Assembly (NCBI GenBank): GCA_947650365.1
Contig: OX393549.1
Location: 90,310,111 to 90,374,110, forward strand
Length of the DNA stretch: 64,000 nt
Source of the DNA: Chamaelirium japonicum
Taxonomy: Eukaryota; Streptophyta; Magnoliopsida; Liliales; Melanthiaceae
Direction: 5' to 3'
Part shown: one piece after another, positions 1 through 10,852 of the stretch
Layout of the letters: every line of letters starts with the position of its first letter
Position numbering within the stretch: the stretch's first letter is position 1
The notes under the pieces: model-generated
Databases searched by the model: none
Told to the model about the DNA's origin: nothing
The model's input: only the letters and a program-made list of their open reading frames with translations
Made by a program: the position numbers and the translations under genes

Positions 1-197
1 TAGTGAAGTGCAGGTTCTCGAGGCTGGACATGGACAAGTTTTGCCGAACCAGGATAAATTTATATCGTCTATTTTACTTTTCCGCACATATACTCTTGTT
101 GGATGTTTTCTTCCATCAATTGCTAGATACTAGGCTGTGTCGTATTCACAACTTTTTCAACCCAAGAAATGCAACCCTACTATAACATTTGGAAGTA
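1..197. other. Unassigned sequence in FKBP intron 4
   Basis: No coding signal or repeat signature is recognised here. The stretch lies left of the target-site duplication of the large LTR element and is inferred to belong to the last visible intron of the minus-strand FKBP gene, whose final exon is not in the window. Confidence 0.4.
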
Positions 198-202
198 ATA
201 CC

Positions 203-1723
203 TGTTGGGGGAAAATTTTGCTGGCTCGGGTGCTCGACCTTTATAGACCTTTTGCAGACCGCCAGAGTCTGACATGTGACCGCTCTTTCCCGCACCTTCT
301 ACACCTTCACGTGTCAGCCCACATGGGCTCTTTAATGGCCTTTGTCATTTAGCTTGCCAGGCGGTGGCGGTCTAGTCCAGGTAGATGTTCTGGAAGGCTC
401 TAGTCTGGAGCGTTCTAAACCGACCTTGGCCGGCGAATGTGGCTCGCAATCGTCCACGTAGTTCCACGGGGGTGGTGACATTTATCGATTTGTTACCGTC
501 TTACTGTAGGCGACCCCCATGGGCAAGTAGGCGAGCTCCTTTGCTGTTACGTGATCAGGCGAGCCAATCGCGAGCTAACTGGGCGAGCTCCCGGGCGAGC
601 TGTGGGTGTTGAATCTTTTTAGGGGTTCTTTAAGCTATACCAAGGGCGACCTCTTCCGAGTGCGAGCCGATCGCGTGCGGTTAGGGCAAGCTACCGAAAG
701 AGCTGTGGGCGTTAGCCAGGGGCGACCTCTTCCGCATGAGAGCCGATCGCGTGCGGTCAGAACGAGCTCCCGTGCGAGCTGTGGGCGTCAGCTAGGGGCG
801 ACCTCTTTCGCGTGGGAGCCGATTGCATGCGGTCAGGGCGAGCTATAGTGGATCTCACATCATTCAGTGGGGCAAAAGATGAGTTCTTGAAAGAGGGCAC
901 CTCACGAGCGAACTGAACGCGTGCGAGGTGTTTCTAAAGGCAGATCTTGGCTTCTTTGAGAGTGTTCTTTGAACTCCAAGACCTACTCTGGTCATAATGT
1001 TGCTTACCCAAAAATCGGGGTTGGCCTTGAATCTCAAGCGCACTCCGGGGGGGGGGGGGCTATTTCCTTGGCTACCCAAGGTGTGCCTAAAGACAAGGGT
1101 GATCTCCATGAGAACTTCTGTCGTCTCGTTGTGTCCTCCTTACTGCTGTCACGTGGATGACAAGCCGGTGACATTTTTTGGCAACATCATTACCCCCCTC
1201 CTGATCCGATTCATCCCCACCGTTTGCTCTGTTCCCCTCTCAAAGACCCAACCCCACACCTCTTATGCAAAAAAACCCCTCCCACAAATATCTCTCTCCT
1301 AAAAATCCTCCCTCTTGTCCTCTTCCCTCTCTTGTCACCTTCCTTTTTTCGTCCTCTTCCCCAAATATCTCAATCAAATGGGAGGCCCACAAGCGTCCTT
1401 GATCGGATGGTCATGATGCTTCGCCGCACAAATCAACGTTGCCGGCTCACAAAGAAGCTGATCGGAAGAGGCGGCCTGAGCCGAGTAAGGCGGGAAGTAG
1501 CTCGAGCCTTGAGCTCACTACATTGAACGATGGCGGAGTGTCCAGGCATGCTCGATGACCTGAGCCCGCATCTAATGGCCGAGATCGCTCTTTCGAGCTA
1601 CCGAGGCCGCTCAGGGTGCACCCAACAATGAAGGCAACCCCTAGGGGGACCCTGATGTCTCCACGCGTTGCCTCCCGTTACTGCCACGTGGGCAACAAGC
1701 TGGTGACAATTTTGGCACCATCA
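203..1723 (-). repeat. 3' LTR of the LARD-like element
   Basis: This is homologous to 9251-10847 and begins TGTTGGGGGAAAATTTT on the plus strand. It contains about three copies of a 76-bp unit around 640-850 (GGGCGACCTCTTCCG...). The other LTR carries about one more copy, which accounts for the 76-bp length difference (1521 against 1597 bp), although other small indels exist too. Confidence 0.9.
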
Positions 1724-1879
1724 TTACCCCTTCCTGAGGGGGCGGTTGGGTAAAGCTCCGCTCGCTCAGGAGCCTAGCGTCGTTGTCCACGTAGGCCAGT
1801 TTGATCCTTCTGTCTACTGACCAGCTCCAGCTAAACTGCATTCCATTCTGCGAAGCGGCTATATAGTGACATTTGGCTG

Positions 1880-3105
1880 CGTAAGGTGTCTCTGCCGCGT
1901 CTGTTCGTGATGTCATCAGGTCGCTCAACGAACTAACCTGCGTGACGTCAAGCCGCGTAAAATGTCTCCGCTGCGTCTGCTCGTGATGTCACCAGGCCGC
2001 TCGACGAGCTAACTTGCGTGGCATCAGGCCGCGTAAAGTATCTATGTCGCGTCTGCCCGTGATGTCACCAGGTCACTCAACGAGCTAATCTGTGTGGCAT
2101 CAGGCCGCGTAAGGTGTCTCCGCTGCGTCTGCCAGTGATGTCACCAGGTCGCTCAACGAGCTAACCTGCGTGACATCAAGCCGCGTAAGATGTCTCCGCC
2201 GCGTCTAGTCGTGATGTCACTAGGTCGCTCGACGAACTAACCTACGTAGCATCAGCCCGCGTAAAGTATCTTTGTCGCGTTTGCTCGTGATGTCACCAGG
2301 TCGCTCAACGAGCAAAACTACGTGGTATCAGGCCGCGTAAGGTGTCTTCGCAGCGTTTGCCCATGATGTCACTAGGTCACTCAACAAGCTAACCTGAGTA
2401 GCATCAGGCCGCGTAAGGCGTCTCCATCGCGTCTGCCCGTGATGTCACCAGGTTGCTGAACGAACAAATCTGCATGACACCAGGCCGTGTAAGGTGTCTC
2501 CGTCGCGTCTGCCCGCGATGTTACCAGGTTGCTGAACGAACAAAATTGCGTGGCACCAGGCCGTGTAAGGTGTCTCCGTCGCGTCTGCCCGTGATGTCAC
2601 CAAGTCGCTCAATGAGCTAACTTGAGTGGCATTAGGCTGCGTAAGATGTCTCCGCTGCGTCTGTCTGTGATGTCACCAGGTCACTTAACGAGCTAACCTG
2701 CGTGACATCAGGCCACGTAAGGTGTCTCCATCGCGTCTACCCGTGATCTCATTTGGTCGCTCAACAAGCAAAACTGCGTGGCACCAGACCGCGTAAGGTG
2801 TCTCCGCCGTGTCTGCCCATGATGTCACAAGGTCGCTCAACGAGCTAACTTGCATGGCATCAGGCCGTGTAAGGTGTCTCCGCCACGTCTGTCCGTGATG
2901 TCACTAGGTCGCTCGACGAGCTAAGCTACGTGGCACCAGGCCACGTAAGGTGTCTCCACCGCGTCTGCCCGTGATGTCACTAGGTCACTCAACGAGCTAA
3001 TCTGCGTGACATCAGGCCGCATAAAGTGTCTCCGCCGCGTCTGCCCGTGATGTCACCATGTCGCTTGACGAGCTAAGCTGCGTGGCATCAGGCCGTGTGT
3101 GGTGT
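1880..3105. repeat. 76-bp tandem array, about 16 copies
   Basis: Imperfect units of about 76 bp contain GTGATGTCACCAGGTCGCTC and GGCCGCGTAAG and lie head to tail inside the LARD-like interior. No open frame is maintained. The period equals that of the unrelated repeat in the LTR of the same element. Confidence 0.9.
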
Positions 3106-3640
3106 TTCTCCGACGATTTGAGAACTATACCCCGAACAAGGTAGCTAAATCAATAAAAAACAAACGACATCACAAAAAGATCGATATGCATGAAAATTCG
3201 ATACGTGCAAAATAGTGGGGCCCTATAGCTCGACGAAAATACAAATCGATAGATAACAGAATTAAAACAAAGCGTAAGGGCCAAAGTGTGGAAGGTCAAC
3301 GAGTGATAAAAGAATCAAAAGCTAGCTATAAGGATCCTCGGAACCCCGATTTTGCTTATCGCATTCGCATGACAGCGGACAGTGGCCTTGTCCCTAGCCT
3401 TCGACGTTAGTAGTTCTCGCCAATTTGTCAAGGTTCGAGGATTACCAATAGCTTCTTGGTCACCTTGCTGGGCTTCCAAGAGCACCCCGGGGATCTTCAG
3501 ATCACAACCAGCAAGCTCGAAGAACCCCGGTCTGGCTTAGAGTCCACATAACAGCGGACTACCCTGGCGATCTCAAGGTCGTTCGAAACAGCCATTGAGA
3601 ACCCCGGTCTGGCTTACTGTCTACTCAACGGCGGATTATG
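3106..3640. other. LARD interior, degenerate repeats
   Basis: There is no gene here. Three diverged copies of a motif around GAACCCCGGTCTGGCTTA, followed by a CAGCGGA-type word, occur near 3340, 3520 and 3598. The rest is unrecognised. Confidence 0.5.
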
Positions 3641-3959
3641 GATTTGTACTATCGTACCATTAAGCCCAACGCACGAGCCAAAGTATCTGGACCTTTTGCG
3701 TGCGGGCTTACCGCGGGTGCTTGTGCGATCTGCGAGACGACTGCAAGTGGCTGGCGATCAGGCTGCAGGTGGTAGATGATTTGCGAGCTGGTTACAGGTA
3801 GCAGACGATCTGCGAGCTGGCTGCAGGTGGAAGTCTGTCTGCGAGTTGGTTGCGGGTGTAGGGCGCTTGATCTTCCGAGTGCAAGCTTTCCGCGAGCGGT
3901 GTCGTGCAGCTCGCCTACTTTCAAGGAAGCTGGGAGACTGTGGATCATCGAACTCTCCC

Positions 3960-4535
3960 CACTTGTCGGCTTTCCGCTTGTGAGGAGTCCAATATCGGGC
4001 TCTATCATGCAGCTCGCATGCTTTCGAGGTAGCCGGGAGGCTTTGTAGATCATCAGACTGTCCTCACTTGCCGGCTTTCCGCTTGTGAGGAGTCCGCATC
4101 GGGTTCTGTCACGCAACTCGCCTGCTCTCGAGGAGATTGGGAGGCTTTGTGGATCATCGGACTCTCCTCACTTGCCGGCTTTCCGCTTGTGAGGAGTCCG
4201 CATCGGGTCCTGTCATGCAGCTCGCCTGCTTTCGAGGAGGCTGGGAGGCTTTGTGGATCATCGGACTCTCCTCACTTGCCGGCTTTCCGCTTGTGAGGAG
4301 TCTGCATCGGGTCCTGTCATGCAGCTCGCCTGCTTTCGAGGAGGTTGGGAGGTTTTGTGGATCATCGAACTCTCCTTACTTGTCGGCTTTTCGCTTGTGA
4401 GGAGTCCGCATTGGGTCCTGTCATGCAGCTCACCTGCTTTCAAGGAGGCTGGGAGGCTTTGTGGATCATCGGACTCTCCTCACTTGCCGGCTTACCGCTT
4501 GTGAGGAGTCCGTATCGGGTTTTCGTGTGCGAGCT
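3960..4535. repeat. 104-bp tandem array
   Basis: GCATCGGGTCCTGTCATGC recurs at 4096, 4200, 4304 and 4408, exactly 104 bp apart, with weaker copies on both sides. Each unit also contains CTTGCCGGCTTTCCGCTTG. Short open frames here are by-products of the repetition. A shorter GCGAGCTGGCTGCAGGTGG-type repeat precedes it at 3720-3880. Confidence 0.9.
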
Positions 4536-4665
4536 TATCGCGAACAGTGTCATGCTTGAATTCTTCGAGTGCGGGATTGCCGCGGGCGCTTGACCCTCTA
4601 CCTCCTCGTGTCAGCCCACGTGGGTTCTTAATAGGGCTTGTCGACTTGCTAGCCAAGTGGCGGTC

Positions 4666-5157
4666 TGATGTGATCCGACTTGGGCCCAAGCCCGTTGGCC
4701 CACCCGAAGGCCCATCTTAACCTGCCATGGATGGATAAGGCATGATATCTCTTATAATATCTTTTAGAATTTTTTTTATTTGAGATCTTTATTTTAGGCA
4801 AGTTGTTAGGATACTTATTGGCTTTTAAATTTGTTGCCATTTTTATCTTTTCTTTTAGCCTATTTAAAGGCCCCCATTGTAAGTTGTAACCATTGAAGAC
4901 AGATTATGATGAATGAAAATTGATGGCGGATGCCTTCGTTGGCTCATGGATTTGAGTCCCCACCTTGTATCCTGATGGATTTCAGGTCCCCTCTCATCTA
5001 AGCTTCTAGTCTTTTCTTCTCTGTCACGGTTCTTACCCCCTCCGCCACTTCCTCTCGGTGATTCCGTGTCACTAGTTATCCCGTTACAAAGAAAATACAA
5101 AAAAAAAAGATAGCATCGTCTTCATCAACTGCCCTTGGACGACGCGCGCCTGCATCA
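4666..5157 (+). repeat. 5' LTR of the gag-only element
   Basis: 492 bp, TG...CA. It includes TATTTAAAGGCCCCC near 4860, a plausible TATA region, and AATGAAAATTGATGG downstream. It is very close to the copy at 6793-7277; the main differences are a short indel near 4880 and scattered substitutions. Confidence 0.92.
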
Positions 5158-5988
5158 AGTTGGTATCAGATCTTCGGACTTCGTGGCGTTTCCGCACCAC
5201 GAACGATCTTCGCTTCGATCGTCGTCGTCCATCGTCATCGTCGCCGTTCCATCGTCACCATCCTCGTCGATTCGTCGTCATCTTCTTCTGGTACGTCACC
5301 TACAATCCAAAAAAAAAAAAGAAGAGAGAGAGCAGATCTTGAAAAAAAAAAAAAAAAGGAACAGATCTGCCGCAGATCTGTGAAGGCAAAAAAAAAAAGG
5401 AAAGAAAGATAAGAAAATGAAAGAAGACGAAAAAGAAGAAGGAAAGGAAGAAAAAGGAAAAGAAAGAATAGAAGGAAAGAAGAAAAGGGAAGAAAAGAAG
5501 GAAAGAAAGAAAAAAAAAAAAAGAGAGAACCGTACCTGTTGTGTAGCCGCTGCTGTGCTGCTTGCTGCCCACTGCTGCCGCCCTTTCCTTTGCCCTATTT
5601 GTAAACAAGAGCCCAAAACAAACCCTAAGCTATAGCCCCTTTAATCCCTTCCTTTACCTCTCATCCACACCCTTTGATATCCATCCAAAGGCCACTAAAC
5701 AAAACCAATTCCCACTGTTTTTTTTAAAGACCAATTCAGCCTCCAACTTAAATTCCAGATCCGACTTTCATTTTCGGATCCAACCCGTTTACAAAAACAG
5801 ACCCGATAAGACCCTACAACTTCAAAACTCCATATCTCTCTCATTTTTCATCTGATTTGGACGTTCTTGGTACCGAATCGAAGCCCTTTCCAAGCTCTAC
5901 GCATCTATACCATCCATAGAAATTTTCAGTGAACCAGTAATTACAGATTTCCAGATTTACCCCTGGACCACATTTCCACCATTGTGAC

Positions 5989-6669
5989 ATGGATGCCAAG
6001 ATGCAAGGGTTGATTCATTGTCATCAAGGGAACAACACCGTCTATGAGTATACTTCAGCATTCTATCGGTGCATGATCCGCTATGGTTTTTCAGAGAAAG
6101 ATTTCTTGGCAGTGGTACTGTACGTTAGAGGACTCCGCTCCGACATAAAGGGCCAGTTTTCATCTAGACCTTGGAGGGATCTGGACGAAGTCTATGAGAT
6201 AGCTTGTGAGATTGAATGGGAGTTACAGCAAATGGCCTCACCTCTAGCGGCCTCCACGGATGAGTCTCCACCTCCAGCACTTCCAGTAGAGCCTCCACCA
6301 CCGACAGAGCTTCCTCCAGTTGTATCTTTGGTGGATCCATCACTTCCAGTACCACCACCAGCAGACGAGCTCCCCCCTCCAGAGGATCTTCTGCCGCTTG
6401 CCATGCTACCACCTACTGCGAATTCTTTTGAGATGGTCTCCCTAGCCGAACCTCAGCAGATTGATTTTCTTGGGCTAGACCGACTATTGGTGCCTACAGT
6501 GTTTGTTCAGCTCTACCTCCGTTCAGGCGAGCCGATGTTCGAGCTACTGCAGCGGTCTGATATTACGATCCGACTCTGTCGTCTACCCAGCACTACTTTG
6601 ATGTGTGTTTCCCGATCGACAATAGTGATACCTTCTGATGAGACCCCGGTGGTAACTTCGATGCAATGA
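5989..6669 (+). CDS. Gag-like protein fragment with proline-rich tail (226 aa)
   Basis: Residues 1-80 resemble the core of a Ty3-type retrotransposon gag, the capsid-forming protein of LTR elements. Visible motifs are YEYTSAFYRCMIRYGFSEKD, a GLRSDIKGQF segment and a helix-like DLDEVYEIACEIEWELQQ. The N-terminal part of a normal gag and any CCHC zinc knuckle are missing. Residues 85-150 are very rich in proline (EPPPPTELPP, PVPPPADELPPPED). The rest matches no family I know, but a diverged relative is at 22867-23193. The ATG at 5989 is the first in frame after a stretch with stops. Whether the protein assembles into particles cannot be judged from sequence alone. The frame is intact in an element with clean ends. 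Confidence 0.6.
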   Translation: MDAKMQGLIHCHQGNNTVYEYTSAFYRCMIRYGFSEKDFLAVVLYVRGLRSDIKGQFSSRPWRDLDEVYEIACEIEWELQQMASPLAASTDESPPPALPVEPPPPTELPPVVSLVDPSLPVPPPADELPPPEDLLPLAMLPPTANSFEMVSLAEPQQIDFLGLDRLLVPTVFVQLYLRSGEPMFELLQRSDITIRLCRLPSTTLMCVSRSTIVIPSDETPVVTSMQ

Positions 6670-6792
6670 GACATCATTTGTTGGGCCTCCACCATCAGCT
6701 CCTGACGACAGATACCACATCGGCGAAAACCTCGATGATGATTGCGCTTTACCGTATGAACTCGAGGGCGAGTTCTTCGCAGCGGAAGCGAA

Positions 6793-7277
6793 TGATGTGA
6801 TCCGACTTGGACCCAAGCCCGTTGGCCCACCCGAAGGCCCATCCTAACCTGCCATGGATGGATAAGGCAGGATATCTCTTATGATATCTTTTAGAATCTT
6901 TTTTATTTGAGATCTTTATTTTAGACAAGTTGTTAGGATACTTATTGGCTTTTAAATTTGTTGCCATTTTTATCTTTTCTTTTAGCCTATTTAAAGGCCC
7001 CCATTGTAACCATTGAAGACAGATTATGATGAATAAAAATTGATGGCGGATGCCTTCGTTGGCTCATGGATTTGAGTCCCCATCTTGTATCCTGATGGAT
7101 TTCAGGCCCCCTCTCATCTAAGCTTCTAGTCTTTTCTTCTCTGTCACGGTTCTTACCCCCTCCGCCACTTCCTCTCGGTGATTCCGTGTCACTAGTTATC
7201 CCGTTACAAAGAAAATACAAAAACAAAAGATAGCATCGTCTTCATCAACCGCCCTTGGACGACGCGCGCCTGCATCA
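6793..7277 (+). repeat. 3' LTR of the gag-only element
   Basis: 485 bp, TGATGTGATCC...GCCTGCATCA, followed directly by the target duplication CGGTC at 7278-7282. Confidence 0.92.
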
Positions 7278-7469
7278 CGGTCAGAGGCCGTCGGAGGGGA
7301 TGCACCTATCCCGTCCGAGCCAGGTGGATGCTCTGGAAGATTCTAGTCGGAGGAGACCCGGACCGATTCTTATCTGCAAACTTGGACTACCAACGTCCAC
7401 ATAGTTCCACTGGGGTGCTGACACATGTCAGCCTGTTACCTCCTTACTGCAGGGGACTACTGTAAGTAG

Positions 7470-7938
7470 AAGATGATCTCTTCCACGGGCGAGCTGATCG
7501 CGTGCGGATTCAGCGCGGGCGAGCTGACTGCGTGCGGATTCATCGCGGGCGAGCTGATCGTGTGCGGATTCATCGTGGGTGATCTGACTGCGTACGGATT
7601 CATTGCGGGCGATCTAATCGCGTGCAGATTCATCGCGGGCGATCTGATCGCGTGCGGATTCATCGCGGGGGAGCTGACTACGTGCGAATTTATCGCGAGC
7701 GAGCTGATCGCGTGTGGATTTATTGCGAGCGAGTTGACTGCGTGCGGATTCATCGTGGGCGAGCTGATCGCGTGCGGATTCATCGCGGGCGATCTGACTA
7801 CGTGCGGATTCATCGCGGGCGAGCTGATCGCCAGCGGATTCATCGCGGACAAGCTGATCGCGTGCGGATTCATCGCGTGCGAGCTGACTGCATGCGGATT
7901 CATCGCGGGCGAGCTGATCGCTTGCGGATTCATCGTAG
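7470..7938. repeat. 30-bp tandem array, left part
   Basis: The units have consensus GGATTCATCGCGGGCGAGCT followed by GATCGCGTGC and lie head to tail. Because 30 is a multiple of three and the unit lacks stops in several frames, frames of 120-180 codons appear on both strands with a ten-residue repeat. They are artefacts of the repeat. The same array resumes at 8404 after the foldback insertion. Confidence 0.92.
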
Positions 7939-7941
7939 GCA

Positions 7942-8403
7942 GTGTTCTAAAAAGCGGCCCAAGCGGCCGCCTAGGCGCTAGGTGGTCCCCCACCGCCTCA
8001 CCTAGGCCCTAGGCGCTCCAAAAAAGCGGCCAAGCTCCCAGGCAGAGCTAGGTGAGGCAAGGCGGCCGCCTAAGCGGTCTAGGCGGGGCAAGGCGGCCGC
8101 CTAGGCGGGCTCAGGCTGGCTAGGCAAGCCAGGCGGGCTGAGGCTGGCCAGGCGGACCATGTTTGTTTTTGTTCTTGTTAATCACTCAATCTTGAATCAT
8201 GGTTATATACTTGTTCTTTAAAATAATAGTTTGGGATAATCTTGAACTTATATTAATTTTTAAACATATATATATTATATAATATCAAAATAATAATTAA
8301 AATAATTAAAAAAATGCAAAACGCCTAGGCGCCGCCTAGGCCCCGCCTAGGCGCTAGGCGGCCCCCCACTGCCCGACTAGCGCCTAGCGCTTTTTAGAAC
8401 CTT
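7942..8403. mobile_element. GC-rich-TIR foldback element (MITE-like)
   Basis: The left end GTTCTAAAAAGCG is mirrored by CGCTTTTTAGAAC at the right end. Both arms continue into CCTAGGCG/CGCCTAGG-rich sequence, and the centre (about 8160-8310) is very AT-rich. The element interrupts the 30-bp array. Flanks ATCGTAGGC and ATCGCCGGC could be an imperfect target duplication of about 9 bp, but both words also arise from the array, so this is weak. No coding capacity. Confidence 0.75.
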
Positions 8404-8676
8404 GATCGCCGGCGAGCTGACTGCGTGCGGATTCATCGCGGGCGAGCTGATCACGTGCGGATTCATCGCGGGCGAGCTGACTGCGTGCGGATTCATCGCG
8501 GGCGAGCTGATCGGGTGTGGATTCATCGCGGGCGAGCTAACTGCGTGCAGATTCATCGTGAGCGAGCTGACTGCGTGTGGATTCATTATGGGCGAGCTGA
8601 TCGCATGCGGATTCATCGCGGGCGAGCTGGCTGCGTGCGGATTCATCGCGGGCGAGCAGATCGCGTGCATCAAAGG
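8404..8676. repeat. 30-bp tandem array, right part
   Basis: This continues the array at 7470-7938 with the same unit (GGATTCATCGCGGGCGAGCT...). After 8690 the interior changes to a looser repeat with GCGACGCTCACAGGCAAGC and GCGATGCCCACAGGCAAAC. Confidence 0.9.
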
Positions 8677-9228
8677 CGATGGTTGATATCATTCACCTGT
8701 CCTCTACTTCCATCGAACTGGGGATCTGGAGCCCAAGGGCGAGCTAGGGCTTTGAATCCCTAGGAAGAGCTGGCAAAGTGGGGCCCGATGGCGAATGAGC
8801 AGCGATGTCCAAAGGTAAGCTATCGAACAAGAGCTCACGGGCGAGCCAAACGTGGCGACGCTCACAGGCAAGCTAACAGACAGGGACCCACTGGCTAGCG
8901 AACAAAAATGGGAGCCTACAGGAGAGCCACCAATGGCGATGCCCACAGGCAAACTAACAGACGGGAGCCCACTGACTAGCAAACAAAACAGGAGGCTCAA
9001 CGGCCTGTGACGGGCCAACAGCCGTGCATGAACTACTCAAGCAAGGGCCAACGGGCCATCTAGAGGGAGTTAGGCCCCCCGCAACACAGGGGGAGTCTAC
9101 GCTCCACGCAACCCTAGCGACAATAGCCAATTTACGCGCTTCGCCAAAAATACATTAGTCTAACTCTTGTCCTTGGTACCCTGCTCGGACCTATCGCGAT
9201 CGAGGGTGCCCTCGTAGCAGCTAAACAA

Positions 9229-9245
9229 TCCCACAGACGGCGCCA
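9229..9245 (-). promoter_or_regulatory. Primer-binding site of the LARD-like element
   Basis: On the minus strand, TGGCGCCGTCTGTGGGA lies five bases after the end of the 5' LTR. This is the position and form of a tRNA-primed start site for reverse transcription. The tRNA was not identified with confidence. Confidence 0.65.
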
Positions 9246-9250
9246 AAAAA

Positions 9251-10847
9251 TGTCGAGGGAAAATTTTGATGGCTCAGGTGCTCAACCTTTATAGACCTTT
9301 TGCAGACCGCTAGAGTCTAACACGTGACTGCTCTTTCCCGCACCTTCTACACATTCACGTGTCAGCCCACATGGGCCCTTTAATGGCCTTTGTCATTTAG
9401 CTTGCCAGGCGATGACGGTCTAGTCCAGGTGGGTATTCTGGAAGGCTCTATAGTCTGGAGCATTCTAGACCGACCTTGGATGGCGAATATGGCTCGCAAT
9501 CGTCCACGTAGTTCCACGGGAGTGGTGACATCTATCAATTTGTTACCGTCTTACTGTAGGCGACCCCCGCGGGCAAATAAGCGAGCTCCTTTGCTGTACG
9601 TGATTGGGCGAGTTCCAGAGCGAGCCAACTGCGAGCTAACTGGGCGAGCTCCCGTGCGAGCTGTGGGCGTTGAATCTTCTGAGGGGTTCTTTAAGCTATA
9701 ACAGGGGCGACCTCTTCCGAGTGCGAGCCGATCGCATGCGGTCAGGGCGAGGTCCCGGGCGAGCTGTGGGCGTTAGCCAGGGGCGACCTCTTCCACGTGA
9801 GAGCCGATCGCGTGCGGTCAGGGTGAGCTCCCATGCGAGCTGTAGGCGTTAGCCAGGGGCAACCTCTTCCACGTGAGAGCTGATCGCGTGCGGTCAGGGC
9901 GAGCTCCCGGGTAAGCTGTGGGCGATAGCTAAGGGCGACCTCTTCCGTGTGAGAGCTAATCAAGTGCGGTCAGGGCCAGCTCCCGGGCAAGCTGTGGTGG
10001 ATCTCACATCATTCAGTGGGGCAAAAGATGAGTCCTTCAAAGGGGGCACCTCACGAGCGAATTGACCGCGTGCGAGGTGTTTGTGAAGGCAGAGACCGGC
10101 TTCTTTGGGAGTGTTCTTTGAACTCCAAGACCTACTTTGGTCACAATGCTACTTACCCAAAAATCGGGGTTGGCGTTGAATCTCAAGCTCACCCCCCCCC
10201 CCCCCCACCCGGGGGGGGGGTCCTTGGCTACCCAAGGTCGCCCAGGACGTACCTAAAGACAAGGGCGATCTCCCTGAGGACTTCTATCGTCTCGTCGTGT
10301 CCTCCCTTGCTGCTGCCACGTGGACGACGTGACATTTTTTGGCACCATCATTACCCCCTCCTGATCCGATCCATCCCCACAGTTTGCTCTGCTCCCCTCT
10401 CAAAGACCCAACCCCACACCTCTTATGCAAAAAACCCCCTCCCACAAATATCTCTCCTAAAAATCCTCCCTCTTGTCCTCTTCCCCAAATATCTCAATCA
10501 AACGGGAGGCCCACAAGAGTCCTTGATCGGACGGTCATGATGCTTCGCCGCACAAATCGACGTCGCCAGCTCACAAAGAAGCTGATCTGAAGTGGCGGCC
10601 TGAACCAAGTAAGACGGGAAGTACCTCGAGCCTTGAGCTCACTACATCAAACGGTGGCGGAGTGTCCAGGCATACTCGATGACTTGAGCCCGCATCTAAG
10701 GGCCGAGATCGCTCTTTCGGGCTACCGAGGCCGCTCAGGATGCACCCAACAATGAGGGCGACCCCCAGGGGGACCCTGATGTCTTCACACGCCGCCTCCC
10801 ATTACCGCCACGTGGACAACGAGCCGGTGACAATTTTGGCACCATCA
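9251..10847 (-). repeat. 5' LTR of the LARD-like element
   Basis: 1597 bp, homologous to 203-1723. It carries about four copies of the 76-bp GGGCGACCTCTTCC repeat around 9705-9995 and a C/G-run hairpin near 10190-10220. The target duplication ATACC follows at 10848-10852. Confidence 0.9.
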
Positions 10848-10852
10848 ATACC

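Larger units (their letters stand above)
4666..7277 (+). mobile_element. Gag-only non-autonomous LTR retrotransposon (TR-GAG type)
   Basis: The LTRs are 4666-5157 and 6793-7277 and begin TGATGTGATCCGAC and end GCCTGCATCA. A perfect 5-bp duplication, CGGTC, flanks the element at 4661-4665 and 7278-7282. Directly after the 5' LTR, TTGGTATCAGATC (5160 onward) matches an initiator-Met tRNA PBS. A purine-rich stretch, GCGGAAGCGAA, abuts the 3' LTR. The 1.6-kb interior holds one gag-like frame (5989-6669) and no protease, reverse transcriptase, RNase H or integrase. Intact ends and near-identical LTRs point to a fairly recent insertion into the older LARD-like element. Confidence 0.93.
203..10847 (-). 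mobile_element. Complete large non-coding LTR retrotransposon (LARD-like)
   Basis: Two long direct repeats (203-1723 and 9251-10847) bound a 7.5-kb interior. The flanks carry a perfect 5-bp duplication, ATACC, at 198-202 and 10848-10852, so both ends are secure. On the minus strand the LTR runs TGATGGTGCC...CGACA. A PBS-like TGGCGCCGTCTGTGGG follows the 5' LTR, and a purine tract (AGGAAGGGGTAA) precedes the 3' LTR. The interior has no gag or pol. It is built from tandem arrays with 76-, 104- and 30-bp units and hosts a nested gag-only element at 4666-7277 and a foldback element near 7942-8403. Large non-coding LTR elements of this kind depend on proteins from other elements. Visible divergence between the LTRs suggests an old insertion. 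The element sits in FKBP intron 4 in the same orientation as that gene. Confidence 0.9.

Noticed and set aside
1880-4530. Regular repeats as a possible CRISPR array
   Set aside because: Whole 76- and 104-bp units repeat head to tail; there are no unique spacers, and the context is a plant LTR element.
5160-5172. Fragments resembling the 3' end of Met-tRNA as tRNA genes (also at 22458, 23935, 34603, and minus-strand 14936 and 21445)
   Set aside because: Only 11-13 bases match and all sit next to LTR ends; they are primer-binding sites, not tRNA genes.
5296-5616. Phe/Ser-rich frames opposite a GA-rich stretch
   Set aside because: Low-complexity purine tract in the leader of the gag-only element; no start context or domain.
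7457-8012. Long open frames (about 180 codons) on both strands with a ten-residue repeat
   Set aside because: They exist because the 30-bp DNA repeat is a multiple of three and lacks stops; equal frames occur in several registers and on both strands.
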